A stretch of DNA of 64,000 nt from Leifsonia aquatica (GTDB lineage: Bacteria > Actinomycetota > Actinomycetes > Actinomycetales > Microbacteriaceae): the NCBI RefSeq assembly GCF_014190775.1, contig NZ_JACHVP010000002.1:1-64000 (forward strand), read 5' to 3'. The position numbers and the translations under genes are program-made. This document shows positions 16,295 through 23,574 of the stretch, one piece after another. The notes beneath the pieces are model-generated. The model did not search any database. It was not told where the DNA came from and worked only from the letters and a program-made list of their open reading frames with translations. Within the stretch, counting starts at the first letter, position 1; each line of letters opens with the position of its first letter.

Positions 16295-16789
16295 ATGATC
16301 ATTCGCACGCTCACGCTCGCGGACTGGTCCGAGGTCGAGCGGATCTACGTCGAGGGGATCGCGACGGGCAACGCCACGTTCGAGTCGGAGCCTCCATCGT
16401 GGGAGCAATTCGACGCGAGCAAACTGCAGGTTGGGCGACTTGTCGCGGTCGATGAAGGCGGCGTCGCCGGCTGGGCAGCCGTGTCTCCGGTCTCCTTACG
16501 CGAGGTCTACCGGGGCGTCGTCGAACACTCCGTGTACGTTGCCGACCGCGCGCGCGGCCACGGACTTGGACGGCTGCTCCTGGACGAGCTGATCAACGCG
16601 TGCGACAACGCGGGCATCTGGACGATCCAGTCGAGCATCTTCCGCGAGAACACCGCCAGCCTCCGTCTCCACGAGCAGGTCGGCTTCCGAGTGGTCGGAC
16701 ATCGCGAACGCATCGCCCTGATGACCTACGGGCCGTGGGCCGGGCAATGGCGCGACACCATCCTCATCGAGCGGCGACGGGAACAGTAG
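16295..16789 (+). CDS. GNAT acetyltransferase, ArsN/phosphinothricin acetyltransferase type
   Basis: A 164-residue GNAT enzyme. It has MIIRTLTLADWSEVERIYVEGIATGNATFE, the typical N-terminus of the phosphinothricin acetyltransferase/ArsN group, and the acetyl-CoA loop DRARGHGLGRLLLDELI. ArsN1 acetylates the organoarsenical antibiotic arsinothricin, and phosphinothricin is its phosphorus analogue. Last of the aqpS-flavoprotein-arsC set; the location inside an ars island favours the ArsN role. Confidence 0.8.
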   Translation: MIIRTLTLADWSEVERIYVEGIATGNATFESEPPSWEQFDASKLQVGRLVAVDEGGVAGWAAVSPVSLREVYRGVVEHSVYVADRARGHGLGRLLLDELINACDNAGIWTIQSSIFRENTASLRLHEQVGFRVVGHRERIALMTYGPWAGQWRDTILIERRREQ

Positions 16790-16841
16790 TCCGCACCCCC
16801 TTGCGCAGCGCTACCCTGAGCGCACCGGAGGGAGGCCTCTC

Positions 16842-17378
16842 ATGCGCACGGAACCCCTGCTCGGACTGGACGTAGCCTCGCTCTCCGCCGTCTTCCTCGC
16901 CCTGCTCGGAATCCACGTCGCGGCGGCTCTGGTCGCAATCGCGAGTGGGCTGGTTGCCATGTTCAGCCGAAAAGGCTCCGGCCGGCACGTTGTCAGTGGC
17001 CGGTTCTACTTCGGAGCGATTCTGATCGTCTTCGCTTCCGCGTGCGCGATGTCCGCCTTCCGGTGGCCCGCCGATCTGCCCCTTGTTGCGGCGGGTGCCG
17101 TCGCTGCCGTCGCGGCCTCCTTCGGGTTCATCTACCGTCGGCTCCACCGACCCGGCAACGCTCCACACATCATCGCCATGGGAGTCTCCTACGTCGCCAT
17201 GCTGACCGCGTTCTACGTCGACAACGGACCCCAGCTCCCCCTTTGGCGCCTGCTGCCCTCGTGGTTGTTCTGGTTTCTTCCCGCGATCGTCGGGGCTCCG
17301 CTCATCATCCGCGCCGTGCTCAAGCACCGCCACCTCAGTTCCGACAGTGACAACCCGAGTATCAGGAATCCCGCGTGA
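16842..17378 (+). CDS. Polytopic membrane protein (DUF2306-like)
   Basis: A 178-residue protein with about five or six hydrophobic segments and a short polar tail. The loop KGSGRHVVSGRFYFG between the first two membrane helices, with conserved His/Arg/Gly, resembles DUF2306 membrane proteins, whose function is unknown. A GGAGGGAGG ribosome site precedes the ATG. It follows the arsenic genes on the same strand but is separated by 52 bases, and no metal-binding cysteines are seen, so an arsenic role is not implied. Confidence 0.65.
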   Translation: MRTEPLLGLDVASLSAVFLALLGIHVAAALVAIASGLVAMFSRKGSGRHVVSGRFYFGAILIVFASACAMSAFRWPADLPLVAAGAVAAVAASFGFIYRRLHRPGNAPHIIAMGVSYVAMLTAFYVDNGPQLPLWRLLPSWLFWFLPAIVGAPLIIRAVLKHRHLSSDSDNPSIRNPA

Positions 17379-17766
17379 CGGGTCGCCGTGCCAGTGTGCC
17401 AACGCCCAGGTCGCTGGCCGCGGCGGTCGTCACGGAAGGAATCAGTCGAACCCTCAACGAGAAACGTCAGCGCGGTCTCCGCGCCAGAACACAGCTATCC
17501 AAAAACCGCAGCGCCGACACACGTACACGTCATTGCGCTCACCAAGCGCGTGAACCTGACGCCGGAGCCGCTCCCGGCCGCAGCAGGAGCACTCCACTGA
17601 CTCATTGGTCGACATAGTTCACGATAACTCCGTGACACCGCTCCCGGTATGCGCGCAGATTTCTTCGCGGGTCACCGTCCTGGGCGCTTAAAGCCGTATC
17701 GTGCGTGGTGGTTGTCGGCGTGAAACGCTCGTGTTCGTGTTCACCTTCCTGTGCGACACTCGGCGC
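17379..17766. other. Intergenic stretch without a supported gene
   Basis: About 390 bases between the membrane protein and the three-helix-bundle gene. Short frames exist, for example one ending at 17600, but without a ribosome site or family resemblance. I see no clear repeat or hairpin. Confidence 0.4.
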
Positions 17767-17979
17767 GTGGCGAAAGACGTATCCGACGAAGACACCATCC
17801 AGCAGGTAACTGAACGCCTCCAGGCGAAGTTCCCGGACATGTCCCGGGAAGAGATCGAGAACGCCACGCGCGCCGAGTTCGACGACTTCGTCGGCCGACC
17901 GGTGAAGGACTACCTGGCCATTCTGGTTGAGCGCTCTACGAAGAAGAGGCTGAAGAAATCGGCCAACGCGAAGGACTGA
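17767..17979 (+). CDS. Stand-alone three-helix-bundle protein (DUF3562-like)
   Basis: A 70-residue protein starting with GTG (VAKDVSDEDTIQQV). Its whole length is one helical domain: TERLQAKFPDMSREEIENATRAEFDDF...VKDYLAILVERSTKKRLKK. The pattern KFP-x(5)-V/I-E-x(6)-F/Y matches the N-terminal helical domain of the 223-residue arsenate reductase and is known as a three-helix-bundle dimerisation domain. A longer frame starting at 17701 lacks protein character. Function unknown; it could form mixed dimers with the ArsC enzymes carrying the same domain. Confidence 0.7.
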   Translation: MAKDVSDEDTIQQVTERLQAKFPDMSREEIENATRAEFDDFVGRPVKDYLAILVERSTKKRLKKSANAKD

Positions 17980-18426
17980 CTGCCGAAACCCGTCAGCCCG
18001 GGGCCGATCTACCAACTTCCTCCTTTGCTGCCTGCCTTGTCCCTCCCGTGGGCGTCAGACACATGGATCATCGGCAGCGCTTGAGTTCAACGCCGCCCTA
18101 AGTCGCCATCCCATTTGCCGTCTACCTGCGTGATCGGATCGCACAACTCAGGGGACGTTGATAGAGCTCGCCCACGCAGGGTTGACTCAGGTACGAGTTT
18201 CTGCGCGGAGCCGACTACGTCGGCGCGAGCCGTGTCTTCTCCCCGCTCCGGCCTGCGATCGTAACGGCCTCCGGCTGCTCCGCGACCGACCCTCACTATT
18301 TGCAGACTCCGTCGCTGCGCTCCTCCACTTAGCAACCGCTCCTGCCGGTCACTGCTCAGCCTCCACCCGTTCTTGATCTTCGTGCCGGGACGGCGAGAAA
18401 GACGAGTGGACAAAGGAGCAACCGAC
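17980..18426. other. Intergenic stretch without a supported gene
   Basis: About 450 bases upstream of the ArdC-like gene. No frame with coding character was found. The ribosome site AAGGAG for the next gene is at its end (18411-18416). Promoter and any control sites of the ArdC-relaxase block should be here but are not obvious. Confidence 0.4.
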
Positions 18427-19284
18427 ATGACGCACACGACCATCACCCGATCCGCGGAGGCACGCCAGACGGAAGCAGAGGCACTGCACGCGTCGATCCT
18501 GGAGCAAGTCCAACAACTCGCCGACAGCGGCCAGTGGCGGGCATTCCTCGAGTTCGCCCGCTCCTTCCACAACTACAGCCTGAACAACCTCCTGCTGATC
18601 CTCGCCCAGAACCCCGACGCGACCATGGTCGCCGGTTTCCGGCAATGGCAGGCCAAGGGGCGCCAGGTCCGTAAGGGTGAGAAGTCGATCAAGATCTTCG
18701 GATACCGCGAGCGGAAGACCGAGACCGCTGCCGACGATGAGACCCCAGCCGACGACGAGCGTGTGGTCCGATACTTCCCGACTCTGTCCGTATTCGACAT
18801 CGCACAGACCGACCCGATCGAGGGAGCCGACCCGGTCCCGAGTGATCCTACTCACCGACTCGTCGGCGACGACGACCACGGAGTCATTGCTCCGCTGACC
18901 GCTCACCTTGAGTCCCGGGGATGGAGGGTTAGCCGCGAACCGTTGGCCGATGCGAGCGGATACACGGACCCCGAGACGCTGCGCGTGATCCTTGCGGAAG
19001 GTATCAGCGTCGAGCAGTCCGCGAAGACTCTGATTCACGAGACGGCGCACATTGAGCTCCGCCATATCGACAGCGTCGAGGAGTACCGCCTGCACCGCGG
19101 ACGCATGGAGGTCGAGGCTGAGTCGGTCGCCTTCGTGGTCGCAGGCCTGTGCGGCTTCGACACCAGCGCGTACAGCATCGGCTACATCGCCGGATGGAGC
19201 GACGAAGACGTCACCATGATTCGCGAGTCGGCTACGCGAGTCCTCGCGGCGGTTCACGACATCGTGGGGATGCTCGACCAGTAA
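18427..19284 (+). CDS. ArdC-like antirestriction protein with zinc metallopeptidase domain
   Basis: A 285-residue protein. Residues about 15-95 resemble the ArdC N-terminal single-strand DNA-binding domain (FARSFHNYSLNNLLLILAQNPDATMVAGFRQWQ, KGEKSIKIFGY). Residues about 180-280 are a metallopeptidase domain with H204-E205-T-A-H208 and a downstream EVEAESVAFVV glutamate. ArdC proteins of conjugative plasmids protect entering DNA from restriction. The ATG has an AAGGAG site at good distance. It is followed by a strong terminator and the probable oriT, so it would be among the first genes near the transfer origin, as expected for an early-entry antirestriction function. Confidence 0.88.
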   Translation: MTHTTITRSAEARQTEAEALHASILEQVQQLADSGQWRAFLEFARSFHNYSLNNLLLILAQNPDATMVAGFRQWQAKGRQVRKGEKSIKIFGYRERKTETAADDETPADDERVVRYFPTLSVFDIAQTDPIEGADPVPSDPTHRLVGDDDHGVIAPLTAHLESRGWRVSREPLADASGYTDPETLRVILAEGISVEQSAKTLIHETAHIELRHIDSVEEYRLHRGRMEVEAESVAFVVAGLCGFDTSAYSIGYIAGWSDEDVTMIRESATRVLAAVHDIVGMLDQ

Positions 19285-19298
19285 TCGCGACCGGACGA

Positions 19299-19337
19299 AA
19301 AGAACCCCGACCCAACTTGAGTGGGTCGGGGTTCTTT
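19299..19337 (+). terminator. Strong rho-independent terminator after the ArdC-like gene
   Basis: Perfect 16-base arms AAAGAACCCCGACCCA and TGGGTCGGGGTTCTTT around a 7-base loop, with flanking A and T runs, so it can work in both directions. Confidence 0.9.
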
Positions 19338-19339
19338 CG

Positions 19340-19606
19340 CGCTCGGGGGCGCGAAGTGCGGGCCGGCGGAAGAGGCGGCAAATGTTGAGCGGGAGAGATG
19401 GCCGTGACAAGAAAAGGACGAGACGAAGGGACGAGAAGCAACGAATGAAACCAAGGCGAAGGAGACCAACGAGAGAACGAGACCAGAAACGAGAGAGAAC
19501 GATAAAGACGACAAGCCAAAGGGAAAAGAGCGAATGCACGTAGGCACTCTTCGAGTGTGCGCGCTCCGTGCGCGCCAAAAAGCGCGCGTAACCGGAAGTT
19601 CTAAGT
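19340..19606 (+). other. Probable oriT / leading region ahead of the relaxase
   Basis: This 267-base gap between the terminator and the relaxase gene has no gene. From about 19407 to 19536 the plus strand is almost free of T and strongly purine-rich, with repeated ACGAGA/ACGAAG words. It is followed by a small dyad CACTC-TTC-GAGTG (19545-19557) and by GCGCGC repeats around an A5 run (19571-19588). Skewed, easily melted DNA with inverted repeats next to a MobF relaxase gene is what a transfer origin looks like. The nic site is not identifiable by eye. Confidence 0.5.
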
Positions 19607-19607
19607 G
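19569..19607 (+). promoter_or_regulatory. Bipartite transfer-gene element, copy 1 (relaxase)
   Basis: TGCGCGCC (19569-19576), 15 bases, then CCGGAAGTTCTAAGTG (19592-19607). The same two blocks with exactly 15 bases between them occur upstream of ssb and of the first transfer-operon gene. It ends at the relaxase start region. It may be a promoter for a dedicated sigma factor or an operator for a transfer regulator. Confidence 0.75.
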
Positions 19608-22342
19608 TGAGAGGTGGAGTGGCGCGCTGGAAGCGCGGGCAGGCGGCCCAGGGGGTCAAGCAGGCGGTGCACTACGCGTTCGGCGGCGTCTGCGACGCGA
19701 CGCTGACGGCCAAGACCGCCGATGGCGCACTGGCCGCCGCGGGCTATGCGGACGCCGTGATGACCCGGTACATCGTTGAGAACGGCGCGATCCGTGACGA
19801 CCTCCTCACCCGGTCCCAACTGAAGGATTGGGTCGATGGTGTCGACCCTCTGACGGGTGAGCGTCGGGGTCGGGATCTGGAGTCGCCGGTCGCGGATCTG
19901 ATTTTGGATGCGACGATCAACGCACCGAAGTCGTTCTCGATCGCGGCGATGCTGGACCACGAGTTGGCGGCAGCGTACGAGGATCTGCAGGACCGGTTGC
20001 GGGACCGGATCATCAAGCTGTGGCAGACCGAGCTCAACGCCCGCCGCGGAAAGCAAGGTGCTATCCGAGAAGACCTCGCCCGCATCGAGGTCGTCGAGTT
20101 GCGACACGAACGGTCCCGCTCACTGGACCCTCATAAGCACCGCCACCTGTGGCTGAACGTCAAGGTCGAAGGACTCGACGGGAAGTGGTCCAACGTCGAC
20201 ACTCGCGTCGCGCTCCGGTTCCAGAACATCGTGAACGCCGAAGGCGACCTCGCCTGCAAGACCGACCCAGCATGGGTCGCTGCTCTCGCGTCGAAGGGCT
20301 TCACGCTGAATTCGGACGGGGAGATCGCGCAGCTGCAGCATCTGGTGCGGCCGCTGTCGAAGCGGTCCGCTCAGATCGAGTCCAACAAGGCTGCCCATCT
20401 TCGCCAGTGGAGGGAACAGCACGCGGACGAGGAGCCATCCGCCTCCGTCCTGAACCAGATCGATCAGTGGGCATGGGCGGCTGGCCGGCCGAACAAGCCG
20501 GGGCAGCTGGACGAGAACGATTGGGCGTCCGTTGTACTGACCGAACTCCTAAACGCCGACCCGCAACTCGTACAGCCACGAGGCGCGAAGGTGGCGCGCC
20601 CGATCGCCATCGAGGACCTGGACATCGAGCTTCTAGCGGCCAAGGCGATCGTCGATGCGGACGGTCGATCGACCGGGACGGGAGGACGATTCAGCGACAT
20701 GGACGTCCGGGCAGGAGCCATCCGAGCGATCGCAGCATCAGGCGTAATCAATGATCGGACCCAGCTAGGTGTGGTCGTCGACGAAGTTACTGCCTACGCC
20801 GCCAGCACATACACGGTGACACTGCTGTCAGAGGCCAGCACTCCCCCACACATCAAGAGCCGGATGGCCATTGCCACTGCAACTCTCAAGGCCACAGTCG
20901 CGCATCGCACAGAGTCCCTCGCTACGCCTGGCACCGTGCCTTCCGTAGGGGAGATGACCGAAGTAGCGAAAGCCATAGATCCCAACCGCGCGCTGGACGA
21001 AGGGCAACTGGAGGGCGCCTCCTCGATCGCAGGTTCCGACCGAGTCGTGACGATCTCCGGTGCCGCTGGCACAGGCAAGACGACGATGCTCAAGGTGGCC
21101 GGAGCGGCTCTGCGTCGTGGCGGTCGAGCCATGATCATCGTCGCGCCAACGAAGAAGGCTTCCGCGGTCGCTGGACGCGAAACCGGGAGCGAGTCGTCAT
21201 CTCTCCATCAGTTGCTATACGACTACGGATGGCGATGGATCAGCAATCCAGCCGGTGCCACCGAGTGGTCATGCCTAACGATCGGCGAGCTCGATCCGTC
21301 GACGGGTATGCCCTACGTCGGTCCGCGCATCGGCGTTCGACCGGGAGACCGTATCGTGGTTGACGAAGCTGGAATGCTTGACCTCGAGGCAGCGAACGCC
21401 CTGCTCGACGTCGTCGCCCGCACCGGCGCTTGCGTCGCCCTCGTCGGAGACCAGCATCAAGCTCTTCCGGTCGGTCACTCGGGCGCCATGGCCCTCTTCT
21501 GGCGACGCGCAACCCGCCAGGTCGAGCTCTTGACTATCCATCGATTCAAAGACCCAGCGTGGGCCAACCTGAGTCTTCGACTTCGGCAACCAGATGACCT
21601 AAAGGAAGCCGGTCATACGGCCGACGAATTGATCAACACGGGACACGTAGTGCTCTCAAACAGCCAGACTGACGCGCACGATGCCCTCGTAAGTGCCTGG
21701 TTTGAAGCCTCCCGAGAGCGACAGTCCATCGCCATAGTCTCCGCGACCCACGCCGAGGCGCAATCGGTGAGCGAGGCCATTCAGGCTCGCCGGATCTCGG
21801 TCGGCGAGGTCGACACCAGCGCAGCCGTTTCGGGTCAGGCCGGACAGGCGATCTTTGTCGGCGATGTCGTCCAAACGCGACGGAACGACAGCACGATGGA
21901 CGTACAGAATCGCCAGAACTGGACGGTGAAGAACGTGACTGCGCAACATGTCATGTTGGCGTCCGCAAACGACTCGACAGATCTGCGAATGATCGATCAC
22001 GAGTATGCAGGAACCCACCTCCACTTGGCATACGCCACGACCGTTTACGGCGTGCAGGGCGAGACAACGGACCGATCTATAGTCGGCCCTGGCGTCGACG
22101 GCGCCGGCCTGTATGTAGGAATGACGAGAGGCACGTCCAGCAACCTAGCGGTAGTCGTAGCTCCCACCGAGGCGTCGGCTCGGGCTCAGCTAGTCGAGAC
22201 CATGCAACGGCAACCTGTGGAGGAGACGATCGAGATCTCTAGGGCCGCCGCACGAGCCGAATTCAACCGCGCGGCTCGTTCTCAAACGGGGCCCGCTACG
22301 AGCGTCTCGCCTCTCAGCTCTACAGGCCGTGCCCTGCACTAA
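19607..22342 (+). CDS. MobF-family relaxase/helicase (TraA/TrwC-like)
   Basis: About 911 residues. The N-terminal relaxase domain (about 1-300) contains the metal-binding histidines H176-K-H178-R-H180 and NAPKSFSIAAML; Tyr23 is a candidate nicking tyrosine. The C-terminal part is a superfamily 1 helicase with Walker A GAAGTGKTT (Lys491), DEAGMLD, LVGDQHQALPV and a final YVGMTRGTSSNL. It nicks oriT, stays bound to the 5' end and unwinds the strand for export through the coupling protein. A GGAAG inside the upstream element may serve as ribosome site for the GTG start; a GTG at 19619 is an alternative. Helicase motifs are complete, so it should be active. Confidence 0.92.
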   Translation: MRGGVARWKRGQAAQGVKQAVHYAFGGVCDATLTAKTADGALAAAGYADAVMTRYIVENGAIRDDLLTRSQLKDWVDGVDPLTGERRGRDLESPVADLILDATINAPKSFSIAAMLDHELAAAYEDLQDRLRDRIIKLWQTELNARRGKQGAIREDLARIEVVELRHERSRSLDPHKHRHLWLNVKVEGLDGKWSNVDTRVALRFQNIVNAEGDLACKTDPAWVAALASKGFTLNSDGEIAQLQHLVRPLSKRSAQIESNKAAHLRQWREQHADEEPSASVLNQIDQWAWAAGRPNKPGQLDENDWASVVLTELLNADPQLVQPRGAKVARPIAIEDLDIELLAAKAIVDADGRSTGTGGRFSDMDVRAGAIRAIAASGVINDRTQLGVVVDEVTAYAASTYTVTLLSEASTPPHIKSRMAIATATLKATVAHRTESLATPGTVPSVGEMTEVAKAIDPNRALDEGQLEGASSIAGSDRVVTISGAAGTGKTTMLKVAGAALRRGGRAMIIVAPTKKASAVAGRETGSESSSLHQLLYDYGWRWISNPAGATEWSCLTIGELDPSTGMPYVGPRIGVRPGDRIVVDEAGMLDLEAANALLDVVARTGACVALVGDQHQALPVGHSGAMALFWRRATRQVELLTIHRFKDPAWANLSLRLRQPDDLKEAGHTADELINTGHVVLSNSQTDAHDALVSAWFEASRERQSIAIVSATHAEAQSVSEAIQARRISVGEVDTSAAVSGQAGQAIFVGDVVQTRRNDSTMDVQNRQNWTVKNVTAQHVMLASANDSTDLRMIDHEYAGTHLHLAYATTVYGVQGETTDRSIVGPGVDGAGLYVGMTRGTSSNLAVVVAPTEASARAQLVETMQRQPVEETIEISRAAARAEFNRAARSQTGPATSVSPLSSTGRALH

Positions 22343-22351
22343 CCGGAACAG

Positions 22352-22750
22352 CTATCCCACAAGTCCACTCGCGAGTATCTGCCGACCAACAGCATTCGCG
22401 CCATCCAAAGCGCCCGTTCGTGGGTCGAAACGAAGCAGACCCACCGTTAGATTGTCTGCTCGGTCTTGTACCGTTGGGAAAACACCTCCCCTGAGGAAAA
22501 CAAGTGATGAGCGGCCATCAACCGACCCGACGGCTGCAGCGCGCTCGACAACACCAAGGTCAAGATTTCCTCTGCGGCTTTGAACCCATGCAAGATACCG
22601 CGAGCTGTACAAATCACAAATGTCGGTGGCGGAGCCTTCCGCCACAACAACGTCGACTGCGCCCAGGTAGGCCATCCACTGGCGGCAGATCTCTACCGCT
22701 TCGCGTCCGGTAGCTCCGGACGGCGCTGGCGCTGGCGCATCGAGACTCAT
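22352..22750 (-). CDS. Mrr-like restriction-endonuclease-fold protein, active site apparently lost
   Basis: A 132-residue protein (ATG at 22750; a longer upstream frame lacks coding character). REAVEICRQWMAYLGAVDVVVAEG...SRYLAWVQS...GVVERAAAVG...LVFLRGGVF and DNLTVGLLRF match the common small actinobacterial restriction-endonuclease-like family. There the core reads SRYVAQVKNY, giving the Q-x-K of the PD-(D/E)xK site; here it is SRYLAWVQS, so Gln and Lys are replaced. It is probably a non-cleaving DNA-binding remnant or regulator. It converges on the relaxase with a 10-base gap. Confidence 0.6.
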   Translation of the reverse strand: MSLDAPAPAPSGATGREAVEICRQWMAYLGAVDVVVAEGSATDICDLYSSRYLAWVQSRRGNLDLGVVERAAAVGSVDGRSSLVFLRGGVFPTVQDRADNLTVGLLRFDPRTGALDGANAVGRQILASGLVG

Positions 22751-22985
22751 GTCACCAGTGTCCACCAGACCACGGCGGTTGGTGCGGTTCCGACCGGAAG
22801 GGCCATCCCCGGCAGCCGACCTTGGGAGCCAATAGCATCGATGAGTGATACCTTCGCTTCTCCCGCTCGCGCCCTTACTCATCTACTGGCACCCGGAGTG
22901 ACGATGCGGCCATCCGTCCGATCATTTGTCCCAAATCGATCCGGCGCTTCCGCCTTCGAGGTCCATTCGAACCTAGGATTCGGCT

Positions 22986-23444
22986 GTGGACTTCTGGCAG
23001 CAGTTCTGGGCGACAATGTGGGGCGCGCTCGCGGGTGCGATCGTGGCCGGCGGGGTGACCGTGTTCGTCGCGTGGAGGAGCTGGGCGGTCTCGAGAGACT
23101 CCCAGTACCGGGACCGCTTCGATGATGCGTTGAGTGGCCTATTCAGTCACATCCGAGACCTTGTAGATAAGAGCTTTCGCGACTCGACTGACGTGATCCG
23201 AGTTAATTGGCCGCCGAAAGCTAGGGGGCTGCTAGTCGAGGTCGATCGTGTGCACATGCTCGCGCGGGGCCAAGACGCCCACATGATGGTTTTCGTTGGC
23301 AAGGTCGTGTACCGGCTGCCGAGACGTTCACACACTTGGATCGTTGCTAATCTTCCGGACCTGGTCGCATCCCTCCGAATGTGGCGAACCGGTGAAGTCG
23401 GCTTTGCAGAGACGATGCGCGCAGTCGAGAGCTTGGACGGATAG
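22986..23444 (+). CDS. Small single-pass membrane protein next to the STAND gene
   Basis: A 152-residue protein starting GTG (MDFWQQFWATMWGALAGAIVAGG). One membrane helix (residues about 8-30) is followed by a soluble, mostly helical cytoplasmic part with SRDSQYRDRFDDALSGLFSHIRDLV and a basic, Trp-containing second half. I do not recognise the family. It is upstream of and in line with the large STAND ATPase, separated by a 130-base gap holding a 16-C run, and may be a partner in the same system or an independent cargo gene. Confidence 0.6.
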   Translation: MDFWQQFWATMWGALAGAIVAGGVTVFVAWRSWAVSRDSQYRDRFDDALSGLFSHIRDLVDKSFRDSTDVIRVNWPPKARGLLVEVDRVHMLARGQDAHMMVFVGKVVYRLPRRSHTWIVANLPDLVASLRMWRTGEVGFAETMRAVESLDG

Positions 23445-23485
23445 CCCTTCGCTCGATGCCGAGCAACCCGACCCTTCACTGCTTG

Positions 23486-23501
23486 CCCCCCCCCCCCCCC
23501 C
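23486..23501 (+). repeat. Homopolymer of sixteen C
   Basis: An unbroken run of 16 C between the small membrane protein gene and the STAND gene, 73 bases before the latter's GTG. Runs of this length are rare even in high-GC genomes and are prone to slippage. A candidate TACGGT -10 (23541-23546) lies downstream, so the tract may sit just upstream of the promoter's -35 region. Confidence 0.9.
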
Positions 23502-23574
23502 AAATGGCACCTACCAGAACACCCGCTGCCTGAGGCAGGATACGGTGCCAGTGTGGATCGTGCTTGGAGGTGTC

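Noticed and set aside
22504-22713. Short plus-strand frames between the relaxase and the STAND region
   Set aside because: They are antisense to the nuclease-like gene, with no ribosome site or recognisable pattern.
23296-23574. Upstream extension of the STAND gene through the C16 tract
   Set aside because: The frame passes through the coding sequence of the small membrane protein and has no protein character; the GTG at 23575 has a clear ribosome site.
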